The notes under the pieces were generated by a model. It ran no database searches. It worked only from the letters and a program-made list of their open reading frames with translations, and was not told where the DNA came from. A stretch of 45,911 nucleotides of DNA, from NCBI GenBank assembly GCA_947627915.1, contig CANQXT010000004.1, positions 1-45,911 on the forward strand, read 5' to 3'. Made by a program: the position numbers and the translations under genes. The DNA comes from an uncultured Bacilli bacterium. GTDB lineage: Bacteria > Bacillota_I > Bacilli_A > RF39 > UBA660. Numbering within the stretch: the stretch's first letter is position 1; the number at the start of each line of letters is the position of its first letter. Of this stretch, positions 20,080 to 28,853 are shown in pieces.

Positions 20080-20330
20080 AATTTTATTTTCAACATACTT
20101 TCAACATCATTTTTTGTAATTAAATTCTATAATACACACATTTATCAACAATTTCAACAAAAATTTATTAACTTCTTAACTTTTAACTTAAAAAAAATAA
20201 AATGTATTTGTGGAAAATGTTGAAAATTTAAAAAATAACGTATTTATCATACTTAACGGGTAATTTTTTTCAACAAAACGATTGTTAATAAAATTAAATT
20301 AAAAAATAAATGTTGAAAACTAATAAGTTA
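20080..20330. other. Candidate oriC (DnaA-box-like cluster between dnaA and rpmH)
   Basis: TTTTCAACA 20087, CTTTCAACA 20098, TTATCAACA 20142, ATTTCAACA 20151, TGTGGAAAA 20209, TGTTGAAAA 20218, TTTTCAACA 20267, TGTTAATAA 20283, TGTTGAAAA 20311. Confidence 0.65.
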
Positions 20331-20375
20331 ATAACATTATTATCCTTAATATATAAATACTTTTATTTAAATTTC

Positions 20376-20405
20376 TTGACATCACCAATTAATTAATATT
20401 ATAAT
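20376..20405 (+). promoter_or_regulatory. Sigma-A-type promoter of rpmH
   Basis: TTGACA - 18 bp - TATAAT. Confidence 0.7.
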
Positions 20406-20437
20406 AAGAACACTAAAGAAAGAGGTGGATTCTAGAA

Positions 20438-20560
20438 ATGAAAAGAACTTATCAACCAAATAAAAGAAAAAAAGCTAAAACATGTGGATTCTTTGCACGT
20501 AAAGGATCAAAAGTTTTAAACAGTAGAAGAAAGAAAGGTCGTAAGGAATTAACAAAATAA
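20438..20560 (+). CDS. rpmH: 50S ribosomal protein L34
   Basis: [51 protein letters not shown]; too short for the ORF track. Confidence 0.97.
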   Translation: MKRTYQPNKRKKAKTCGFFARKGSKVLNSRRKKGRKELTK

Positions 20561-20578
20561 TTTCTTACGGGTTTTTTT
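20540..20578 (+). terminator. Intrinsic terminator overlapping rpmH 3' end
   Basis: CGTAAG...CTTACG followed by T7. Confidence 0.65.
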
Positions 20579-20584
20579 AATGAT

Positions 20585-20926
20585 ATGAAAAAAAAAGATG
20601 TAGTTAAATCAAATTTATTATTTAATGAAATAATTGCTAAGGGAGAAAAAATTAGTAATAAATATTTTATTATATATGGATTAAGAAAAGAATTTATTAA
20701 AAATAATTATGGTTTAGCAGTAGGTAAAAAAATAGGTAATGCCGTAACTCGTAATAAAATCAAAAGAAAATTAAGAAATATAATAACAAATAACTATAGT
20801 CTATTTTCAAATTATCATAATTATATTATAATAGTTAAGAAAGAAGTAATTAATTTAAATTACCATGATATGGAAAATGAATTAACTAATTTATTAAAAT
20901 CTAAAGGAGAAATTTATGAAAAATAA
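20585..20926 (+). CDS. rnpA: Ribonuclease P protein component
   Basis: GLAVGKKIGNAVTRNKIKRKLRNI signature; follows rpmH. Confidence 0.96.
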   Translation: MKKKDVVKSNLLFNEIIAKGEKISNKYFIIYGLRKEFIKNNYGLAVGKKIGNAVTRNKIKRKLRNIITNNYSLFSNYHNYIIIVKKEVINLNYHDMENELTNLLKSKGEIYEK

Positions 20927-21962
20927 GATATTAGCATTTATTATTGTAGTTATGGTTTTATTAACAAGTGGATGTGGAGCAAATGACTATATAAAAGATA
21001 ATGATAAAAAAATAGTTCAATATAAAGAAACTGGTCAAAATTTACCTAATAATATATTATGTAAACCAGAACCTGATACAGAATTATATAAAGTTTATGA
21101 ACAATATGATAAAGAATTAAAAATTTCTTTAAGTAAATTACCAACTTGTAGTAAATTTAAATTAAATTCCAATAAATCATCTGGAATTTGGGAAATGATT
21201 TTTGTTAAACCCCTTGCCTATTTAATTTTAAAATTAGGTAGTTTAGTTGGTAATATGGGTATATCATTAATTATTGTTGGTTTATTAATAAGATTAATAT
21301 TATTACCTTTTTCATACAAAACGCAAAAACAAAGTAAGAATATGCAAAAAGTTCAACAAGAAATGCAAAAAATTGAATTTAAATATCGGGGACGTGAAGA
21401 TCGAGATTCATTAATGCTTAAGAGTCAAGAAATGATGGAAGTATATAAAAAATATAATATTAAACCAATGTCTGGTTGTTTAATATCATTCTTACAATTA
21501 CCATTATTCTTTGCTTTCTTACAAGCAATTAATCGTGTTCCAGCAATATTTGAAGATACTTTATTAGGATTTAATTTAGGTATGACTCCATATGTAGGAT
21601 TATCCAAAGGAAATTATCTTTATTTAATTTTAATTGTTTTAATTGCTTTATCTACTTATTTTTCATTTAAATATACAATGAATTCAACTGCGCAAATGAC
21701 TGATAATAAAGAAATGACTAATCAAATGAATTCAATGACTACAATAATGGTCGTAATAATTACTCTTACATCATTCTCATTATCAACGGCATTATCCTTC
21801 TATTGGATTACAACATATGCATTTATAGCTATTCAAACATATTTATTTAAGAGGTTATCTGGTGAAACTAAAAATAAAAAAGATAAAAAGGATAATAAAA
21901 ATAAAAAAATAAAAGATAAATTAGAAATTAAAAGAGGTCTTAAGTATGGAAATAATAATTAA
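20916..21962 (+). CDS. yidC: Membrane protein insertase YidC/OxaA/SpoIIIJ (lipoprotein)
   Basis: Lipobox LLTSGC; GNMGISLIIVGLLIRLILLPF...GCLISFLQLPLFFAFLQAI. Confidence 0.95.
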   Translation: MKNKILAFIIVVMVLLTSGCGANDYIKDNDKKIVQYKETGQNLPNNILCKPEPDTELYKVYEQYDKELKISLSKLPTCSKFKLNSNKSSGIWEMIFVKPLAYLILKLGSLVGNMGISLIIVGLLIRLILLPFSYKTQKQSKNMQKVQQEMQKIEFKYRGREDRDSLMLKSQEMMEVYKKYNIKPMSGCLISFLQLPLFFAFLQAINRVPAIFEDTLLGFNLGMTPYVGLSKGNYLYLILIVLIALSTYFSFKYTMNSTAQMTDNKEMTNQMNSMTTIMVVIITLTSFSLSTALSFYWITTYAFIAIQTYLFKRLSGETKNKKDKKDNKNKKIKDKLEIKRGLKYGNNN

Positions 21963-22554
21963 AGAAGGAAAAGTATTAGAAGAAGTATTAGAAACAATTT
22001 GTAATGATTATAATGTTACAAAAGATGATTTCTATTATCACTATACAGAAAAGAAAAATGGTTTATTTAATAAAAATACAACCGTAGAAGTTAAAGCTTA
22101 TTTAAAAAAAGATTTACTAGAATATACTAAAGAATATTTAGAAGAATTACTTACTAATATGGGATTAAAAGTTAATTTTGAAACTAAAATGCGTGAAGAT
22201 AGTATGTATATAAAAATTTATTCTGATAATAATTCAGTTATTATTGGAAAGGGTGGTAATACTTTAAAAGCTTTAGAAGTAATAGTAAGACAAAAATTAA
22301 ATACAGCATTTAATGTTCGTCCATATATTTGTTTAGATGTTGAAGATTATCGTGAAAAACAACAAAGAAGATTAGAAAGACTTGCTAAAAATTTAGCTAA
22401 AGATGTTGTTAGAACTAATGTTGAAGTTCATTTAGAAAATATGAATGCTTATGATAGAAGAATAATTCATAATGCTTTAACTAACTTTAAAGGTGTAAGT
22501 ACAGTTAGTGAAGGTGAAGAACCAAATAGACATGTAATTATTAAACCAGAATAG
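21946..22554 (+). CDS. jag: Jag/KhpB RNA-binding protein (Jag-N, KH, R3H)
   Basis: IIGKGGNTLKALEVIVRQKLN...; R3H-like NAYDRRIIHNALTNFKGVSTVSEGEEPNRHVIIKP. Confidence 0.95.
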   Translation: MEIIIKEGKVLEEVLETICNDYNVTKDDFYYHYTEKKNGLFNKNTTVEVKAYLKKDLLEYTKEYLEELLTNMGLKVNFETKMREDSMYIKIYSDNNSVIIGKGGNTLKALEVIVRQKLNTAFNVRPYICLDVEDYREKQQRRLERLAKNLAKDVVRTNVEVHLENMNAYDRRIIHNALTNFKGVSTVSEGEEPNRHVIIKPE

Positions 22555-22576
22555 TAAACAACAAGGAGGGTTTTAT

Positions 22577-23257
22577 ATGGATAATTATACAAAATTAAGT
22601 ATAGAAATATTACAAAAAAATATAGATAACTTAAAAAAGGTTAGAGAAAATGAAAAAAGTATAAAAGATGAAGAAAATAAAATTAATATAATAGATAGTG
22701 AATTAATAGAAATAAAAAATGATCGAGAAAGAATAAATAATAAATTATCTAAATTAAACAATTATAAAAAGAATCATAAAAAATTAGTTGAATTTTTATT
22801 ATTAGTCCACGCTTTTATTTTTGTTGGTGGTATAATATATTTTAATCTTGCTGAATTTAGTTTAAATGGAAGTTTATTATCTTTAAAAGAAAGTTTAGTA
22901 TTTAGTTTTATGTTTCAAATACTTATCTTAATAGGGACTATTCCAGGTTATTATCTTTGTAAAAAGAAATTTATAGATAGCGATTATACTAAAGAAGAAT
23001 TAGATGATACGTTAAAAACTATTGATGGAGATATTAAATCTTTAACAATTAAAAAAGAACAAAAATTAACTAATATAGAATCTTTAAAATTAGAAATGCA
23101 AACTTTATTAAATCAAGAACAAGAAAATATTGAAGAAGTTTCAAATATATTAAATGCTAGGGATAATGCCATTAATCAAAATATTATGGATATAGAAACA
23201 TTTGATAATAAGTTAAATAATAGTTTTGATGAAAAGAAATTAAAATTAGAAAAATAA
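22577..23257 (+). CDS. Hypothetical coiled-coil membrane protein with two central TM segments
   Basis: Long ORF with RBS AAGGAGGG; Lys/Glu-rich coiled coils flank two hydrophobic segments. Confidence 0.75.
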   Translation: MDNYTKLSIEILQKNIDNLKKVRENEKSIKDEENKINIIDSELIEIKNDRERINNKLSKLNNYKKNHKKLVEFLLLVHAFIFVGGIIYFNLAEFSLNGSLLSLKESLVFSFMFQILILIGTIPGYYLCKKKFIDSDYTKEELDDTLKTIDGDIKSLTIKKEQKLTNIESLKLEMQTLLNQEQENIEEVSNILNARDNAINQNIMDIETFDNKLNNSFDEKKLKLEK

Positions 23258-23276
23258 ATATTAAGAGGTTTATTTT

Positions 23277-23822
23277 ATGTATTTAAAAAAGTTAGAAAGT
23301 TATATAAATGATAATTTAAAATATGATGATTATAAAGAAATGATTAATTATCATTTAAAATTATATTTATCATTTTTCTTAAAAGATGATTATAATTTAA
23401 AAAATATTAATATAAGTTACGAAGATTATTATAAATGTACAAATATTAATTTATATTTTGAAAATTATAAAGTTATTTTTTGGTTTAGAGAAAAACATTG
23501 TTGTAATGTATTATTTGAATTTATGAATGATAATATCAAAATAAGTAGTAGTTTATTACCAAAATTTGGTGTAGAGTATGTAGAAAATGATTGTTATTAT
23601 AAATTTGGTGAAATAAAGGTAGTTAAAGATAGTGTAATTGATATTAAAGAACTTCAAGTATCTAAATTTGATTTTGCAAATTCTGCATTTGAAACATTTA
23701 CTGTCGACATTCCTAAAATAGAAGCTGAAAATAATATTAGTATTATTTATCAAATTATAGATATTATAAAAATGAAAAATAGAAATTATATGGTAAGAAA
23801 TAGAGAAAAATTTAAATTATAA
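23277..23822 (+). CDS. Hypothetical protein
   Basis: Long ORF with RBS AAGAGG, co-directional with neighbours. Confidence 0.7.
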   Translation: MYLKKLESYINDNLKYDDYKEMINYHLKLYLSFFLKDDYNLKNINISYEDYYKCTNINLYFENYKVIFWFREKHCCNVLFEFMNDNIKISSSLLPKFGVEYVENDCYYKFGEIKVVKDSVIDIKELQVSKFDFANSAFETFTVDIPKIEAENNISIIYQIIDIIKMKNRNYMVRNREKFKL

Positions 23823-23829
23823 AAACGTT

Positions 23830-23856
23830 AAAATAGTAATTTAGTTACTATTTTTT
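23830..23856 (+). terminator. Intrinsic terminator
   Basis: AAAATAGTAA-TTTAG-TTACTATTTT + T. Confidence 0.65.
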
Positions 23857-23904
23857 AATGCAATTAAATGTAATTTGTGCTAATATATTGCCGGGTGGTT
23901 ATCT

Positions 23905-25245
23905 ATGGAAGATACTATATGTGCAATTTCAACTGCTAAAGGAGTTGGAGCTATTTCAATAATTAGAATTAGTGGTAAAGATGCTTTTAAAATTATAAAT
24001 AAAATATATAAAGGAAAAGATTTAAATAAAGTAGAAAGTAACACAATTAATTATGGTTATATTTATGATAAAGATGAATTAATTGATGAAGTATTAGTAA
24101 GTATATTAAAATCACCAAAAACATATACAATGGAAGATATTGTGGAAATTAATTCTCACGGTGGAATAAATACTACAAATAGAATTTTAGAATTAGTTTT
24201 AGAAAATGGGGCAAGACTTGCTGAACCTGGCGAATTTACTAAAAGAGCATTTTTAAATGGTCGAATAGATTTAACAAAAGCTGAAGCAGTTAATGATCTA
24301 ATCAATGCTAAAAGTGATTTAGCAAGAAAAGTAGCATTAAATAATATTAAAGGTAATTTATATAATAAGATTAAATCATTAAGAAATAGTATTGGAGAAT
24401 TAATGGCTAATATTGAAGTAAATATTGATTATCCAGAATATGAAGATATTGAAGTAATAACTAATGAAATATTAAAACCAAAATTAAATAAGATAAAAGA
24501 AGAAATAAAAATAATCTTAAATAATACTAAAAATGCTAAACTTATAAATAATGGCATAAATGTTGCTTTAATAGGTAGACCAAATACCGGAAAGAGTAGT
24601 ATTTTAAATAAATTTCTAGATGAAGAGAAAGCAATTGTTACAAATATTCCCGGAACAACAAGAGATATTGTTGAAGGTAGTATAACTTTAGATGGTTTTG
24701 AAATTAATTTTATTGATACAGCAGGAATTAGAGAAACAAGTGATGTTGTTGAAAAAATTGGAGTAGAGAAGAGTAAACAAGCTACAAAGGATGCGGATAT
24801 AGTTATTGTGGTTTTAAATAATAATGAAAAGTTAACTAAAGAAGATGAAGAATTAATTAATTTAGTTCCTGAAAATAAAAGAATTATATTTGTTAATAAG
24901 AATGATTTAGAAAATAAATTAGAATTAAAAGATGAATATGTTTTAGGAAATACAATTGATTATAGTGGAATAGATAATTTAAAAAACGCTATTAAAGATA
25001 AATTAAATTTAGATAATATTATGGTTAGTGATATGACTTATATGTCTAATATAAGAGAAATAGATTTATTAAAGAAAGCACTAAATAATATTCAAAGTGC
25101 GATAACTAATTTAAATTCTATGCCTATAGATATGTTAGAAATAGATATCAGTAATGCTTGGAATAATTTAGGTGAAATAATAGGCGAAGTTTATCAAGAT
25201 GAATTATTAGATATCTTATTTAGTAATTTTTGCGTAGGAAAGTAA
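23905..25245 (+). CDS. mnmE: tRNA uridine-5-carboxymethylaminomethyl modification GTPase
   Basis: GRPNTGKSSILNKFL, DTAGIRET, C-terminal CVGK. Confidence 0.97.
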   Translation: MEDTICAISTAKGVGAISIIRISGKDAFKIINKIYKGKDLNKVESNTINYGYIYDKDELIDEVLVSILKSPKTYTMEDIVEINSHGGINTTNRILELVLENGARLAEPGEFTKRAFLNGRIDLTKAEAVNDLINAKSDLARKVALNNIKGNLYNKIKSLRNSIGELMANIEVNIDYPEYEDIEVITNEILKPKLNKIKEEIKIILNNTKNAKLINNGINVALIGRPNTGKSSILNKFLDEEKAIVTNIPGTTRDIVEGSITLDGFEINFIDTAGIRETSDVVEKIGVEKSKQATKDADIVIVVLNNNEKLTKEDEELINLVPENKRIIFVNKNDLENKLELKDEYVLGNTIDYSGIDNLKNAIKDKLNLDNIMVSDMTYMSNIREIDLLKKALNNIQSAITNLNSMPIDMLEIDISNAWNNLGEIIGEVYQDELLDILFSNFCVGK

Positions 25246-25253
25246 GTGATTTT

Positions 25254-27113
25254 ATGTATGATGTAATAGTAGTAGGTGGAGGACATGCTGGTTGTGAAGC
25301 ATCAAATATAAGTGCCAAACTAGGAATGAAGACACTTCTTTTAACAATGAATAAAAAAAATATTGCCGATATGCCTTGCAATCCTTCCATTGGCGGAGTT
25401 GCTAAAGGAATAATTGTAAGAGAAATAGATGCTTTAGGTGGCCTTATGGGAGTAGTCGCAGATAAAAGTCATTTTCAAATAAAAATGCTTAATAATTCTA
25501 AAGGTCCTGCCGTAAGAAGTTTACGTTGTCAAGCTGATAAAAGAGTATATCCTAAAGTAATGCTTGAATATTTAGAGAGTAATCCTAATTTAGAAATAAA
25601 AGAAGCTTTAGTAGAAGATTTAATAATAGAAAATAATACTGTTAAAGGAGTAATACTTAGCGATAATACAAAAATATATAGTAAAACAGTTATCTTAACA
25701 ACTGGAACATACTTAAAAGCTTCTATATTAGTTGGTAGTACAAAAAAAGATGAAGGTCCTCATGGAGAAGGAAGAAGTAATACTTTAAGTGATAAATTAA
25801 AAGAATATGGTTTAGAAATAATTAGATTAAAAACAGGTACACCACCTCGAATAGCAAAAGATAGTATTGATTTTAGTAAATTAAAAGAAGAACTTGGTGA
25901 TGATACTTACTATACATTTAGTCATGATATTAAACCAGTATATGATATAAATAAACAACAAAAATGTTATCTTTTATATACAAATGCATTAACTCATCAA
26001 ATAATTAGAGATAATTTAACTAAGTCAGCAATGTATGGTGGTTATGTTACGGGAACAGGTCCTAGATATTGTCCATCTATTGAAGATAAAATAGTTCGTT
26101 TTAGTGATAAAGAAAGACATCAATTATTTTTAGAACCAGAAAGCATTTATTATGATGAATGGTATTTACAAGGTTTTTCTACTAGTATGCCAGTAGATGT
26201 TCAAGAAAAATTAGTTCATAGTTTGGAAGGATTAGAACATGCCAAAATTACAAAATATGCGTATGCAATTGAATATGATGCGATTAATCCCTTACAAATG
26301 CATCCATCTTTAGAAAATAAGATTATTCATAATTTATTTACTGCGGGTCAAATAAATTGTACAAGTGGTTATGAAGAAGCGGCTGGTCAAGGTTTAATCG
26401 CTGGTATTAATGCCGTGCAAAAAATACTTGATACAGAACCATTAATATTAAAAAGAGATGAAGCCTATATTGGGGTATTAATCGATGATTTAGTAACCAA
26501 AGGAATAAAAGATCCTTATCGTATGCTTACCAGTAGAGCGGAATTTCGTCTAATATTAAGACATGATAATGCTGATTTAAGACTTCGAGATATTGCTTAT
26601 AAATATCATACAATTAATGATGAACAATATGAAAGATTACAACAAAAGAAAAAAGATATTGCTAATTTAATAAAAGAAATAAAAAATACTAAATTAGAGT
26701 TAAATGAAGAAATAAAAAAAGACTTTATTAATAATAATTTTAGTGTTCCTTTAAGAAATTTATCTTATGAAGAATTATTAAGAAGACCAGAAATAACTTT
26801 TAACTTTTTAAATAATTATCATCATTTTAATTATAATAAAGATGTTTTAGAACAAGTGGAAATATTAATAAAATATGAAGGATATATAAATAAAGCTTTA
26901 AAAGAAAGTGCTAAATTAAAGAAAATAGAAGAAAAAGAGATACCAGAAAATATCGATTATACGAAGATTAAAAATTTAGCAAGTGAAGCAAGACAAAAAT
27001 TAAGTGAAATAAGACCAAGAACAATTGCTCAAGCTTCAAGAATAAGTGGGGTAAATCCTAGTGATATTACGATTTTATCTCTTTATTTAAAAAAGGAGTA
27101 TAACAATGACTAA
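25254..27113 (+). CDS. mnmG: tRNA uridine-5-carboxymethylaminomethyl modification enzyme MnmG (GidA)
   Basis: MYDVIVVGGGHAGCEAS, CNPSIGGVAKG; track start at 25230 trimmed to Met at 25254. Confidence 0.97.
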   Translation: MYDVIVVGGGHAGCEASNISAKLGMKTLLLTMNKKNIADMPCNPSIGGVAKGIIVREIDALGGLMGVVADKSHFQIKMLNNSKGPAVRSLRCQADKRVYPKVMLEYLESNPNLEIKEALVEDLIIENNTVKGVILSDNTKIYSKTVILTTGTYLKASILVGSTKKDEGPHGEGRSNTLSDKLKEYGLEIIRLKTGTPPRIAKDSIDFSKLKEELGDDTYYTFSHDIKPVYDINKQQKCYLLYTNALTHQIIRDNLTKSAMYGGYVTGTGPRYCPSIEDKIVRFSDKERHQLFLEPESIYYDEWYLQGFSTSMPVDVQEKLVHSLEGLEHAKITKYAYAIEYDAINPLQMHPSLENKIIHNLFTAGQINCTSGYEEAAGQGLIAGINAVQKILDTEPLILKRDEAYIGVLIDDLVTKGIKDPYRMLTSRAEFRLILRHDNADLRLRDIAYKYHTINDEQYERLQQKKKDIANLIKEIKNTKLELNEEIKKDFINNNFSVPLRNLSYEELLRRPEITFNFLNNYHHFNYNKDVLEQVEILIKYEGYINKALKESAKLKKIEEKEIPENIDYTKIKNLASEARQKLSEIRPRTIAQASRISGVNPSDITILSLYLKKEYNND

Positions 27114-27819
27114 AGAAGAATTTATTGTATCTTTAGAAGATTTAAAGATAAATTATAATAATGAAATGTTAGAAAAATTAGATATATATAAAAATTATTT
27201 ACAAGAATATAATATACATACTAATTTAACTAGAATAATTGAAGATAAAGATATTTATTTAAAACATTTTTATGATTCTTTAACTATTGTTAAAGCATTA
27301 GATTTAAATAATATTAATAATTTATTAGATGTTGGTAGTGGGGCAGGATTACCAGGAATAGTTATTAAAATATTTTATCCTCATATTGAAGTTACTTTAA
27401 TTGACTCAAATAATAAAAAGACAAAGTTTTTAGAAAGTTTAGTCCAAAAACTAAATCTTGATGTGCAAATAATTAATGATCGAGTAGAAAAATACGCTAT
27501 AAATAATTTAAATAAATTTGACGTGGTAACAGCTAGAGCAGTAGCTAACTTAAGAGTATTAAGTGAATTATGTTTACCTCTTGTTAAAACAAATGGTTTA
27601 TTTATTGCTCTAAAAGGAAGTATAACGGATGAGTTAAAAGAATCTTTAGATACAATAGATATTTTAAATAGTAAAATAGAGAATATTATTGAATTTAAAT
27701 TATATCAAAATGATTTAATAAGGAATTTAGTTGTTATCAAAAAACTACAAGATACACAACTTAATAACTTAAGAACATATGATAAAATTTTAAAATATCC
27801 TCTTGTAAAAAGAAAATAA
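27106..27819 (+). CDS. rsmG: 16S rRNA (guanine527-N7)-methyltransferase
   Basis: LLDVGSGAGLPGIVIKI; follows mnmG. Confidence 0.96.
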   Translation: MTKEEFIVSLEDLKINYNNEMLEKLDIYKNYLQEYNIHTNLTRIIEDKDIYLKHFYDSLTIVKALDLNNINNLLDVGSGAGLPGIVIKIFYPHIEVTLIDSNNKKTKFLESLVQKLNLDVQIINDRVEKYAINNLNKFDVVTARAVANLRVLSELCLPLVKTNGLFIALKGSITDELKESLDTIDILNSKIENIIEFKLYQNDLIRNLVVIKKLQDTQLNNLRTYDKILKYPLVKRK

Positions 27820-27851
27820 ATAATGTAGAATTAAGTATAGAGGTAAGGGGC

Positions 27852-28838
27852 ATGATAAGTGTGAAGAATGAATCACAAGTTTTAAATTTACCAATTGAGG
27901 ATATTATACCCAATCGTTTTCAACCACGCTTAAATTTTGATGATAACGGTTTAAAAGAGTTAGCAGCGTCAATTAAAGAGCATGGCATAATTCAACCATT
28001 AGTAGTTAGAAAAATTGGCGAAAAGTATGAAATAATTGCAGGTGAAAGAAGATATAAAGCATCTAAAATGGCAGGTCTTAGTGAAATTCCTGCTATTGTA
28101 ACGCAAATGGATGATAAGAAAAGTGCTGAAGCTGCTATTATAGAAAATATTCAAAGAAAAGATTTATCAGCAATTGAGGAAGCAAAATCTTATGAAGCTC
28201 TTTTAGATAAAGGATATACTACACAAGATAAATTAGCCCAACAAATGGGTTTAAGTCAATCAGCAATATCTAATAAATTGAGACTCTTATCTTTATCCGA
28301 TAATGTTCAAAAAGCTTTAATGGAATCTAAAATATCTGAAAGACATGCTCGAAGTTTATTACAATTAAAAACACATGAGGAACAAGATGAATGGTTAAAA
28401 ATAATTATCGATGAAAGATTAACTGTTAAAGAACTTGATGAAAGACTTAAAGGTAATAAAAAGAAAGAAGATGATTCTTTGTTAAATTTAAATAAAAATA
28501 ATGATAGTAGTGATAAACCAGGTATTAATTTAGTCTTTGATGAAAAACCAATACCTAATAAATTCTTTAATTTTTTAGAAGATGAAGAAGCTAATATGAC
28601 TATGACTGAGAAAACAGATGTTACCGATACACCAACTAATGAATTTAAAATGGAATCTAATGATGATGTCGAAATGTTAGATTTTGTTCCAGCTATACCT
28701 AAAAAAGATATGACAATTGCTATTGAATTAGTAGAAAAATTAAAAAATGATTTAAAAGCAAATAATTTTCAAGTATCTGTTTTAGAAGATAATAGTGATG
28801 ATGAATTAAAATATAAAATAATCATAAGTAAAAATTAA
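27852..28838 (+). CDS. noc: ParB/Noc family nucleoid occlusion-like protein
   Basis: ParB N-domain IIAGERRYKA, AAIIENIQRKDLSAIEEAKSY; HTH LSQSAISNKLRLLSL...ISERHARSLL is Noc-like; position after rsmG as for noc. Confidence 0.8.
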   Translation: MISVKNESQVLNLPIEDIIPNRFQPRLNFDDNGLKELAASIKEHGIIQPLVVRKIGEKYEIIAGERRYKASKMAGLSEIPAIVTQMDDKKSAEAAIIENIQRKDLSAIEEAKSYEALLDKGYTTQDKLAQQMGLSQSAISNKLRLLSLSDNVQKALMESKISERHARSLLQLKTHEEQDEWLKIIIDERLTVKELDERLKGNKKKEDDSLLNLNKNNDSSDKPGINLVFDEKPIPNKFFNFLEDEEANMTMTEKTDVTDTPTNEFKMESNDDVEMLDFVPAIPKKDMTIAIELVEKLKNDLKANNFQVSVLEDNSDDELKYKIIISKN

Positions 28839-28853
28839 CTTATGATTTTTTTT
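28820..28853. terminator. Bidirectional terminator between convergent noc and PBP genes
   Basis: AATCATAAGT...ACTTATGATT + T-run. Confidence 0.6.

Noticed and set aside
21425-23753. Minus-strand ORFs 21425..21607 and 23556..23753
   Set aside because: Antisense to yidC and a plus-strand hypothetical gene; low-complexity AT translation.
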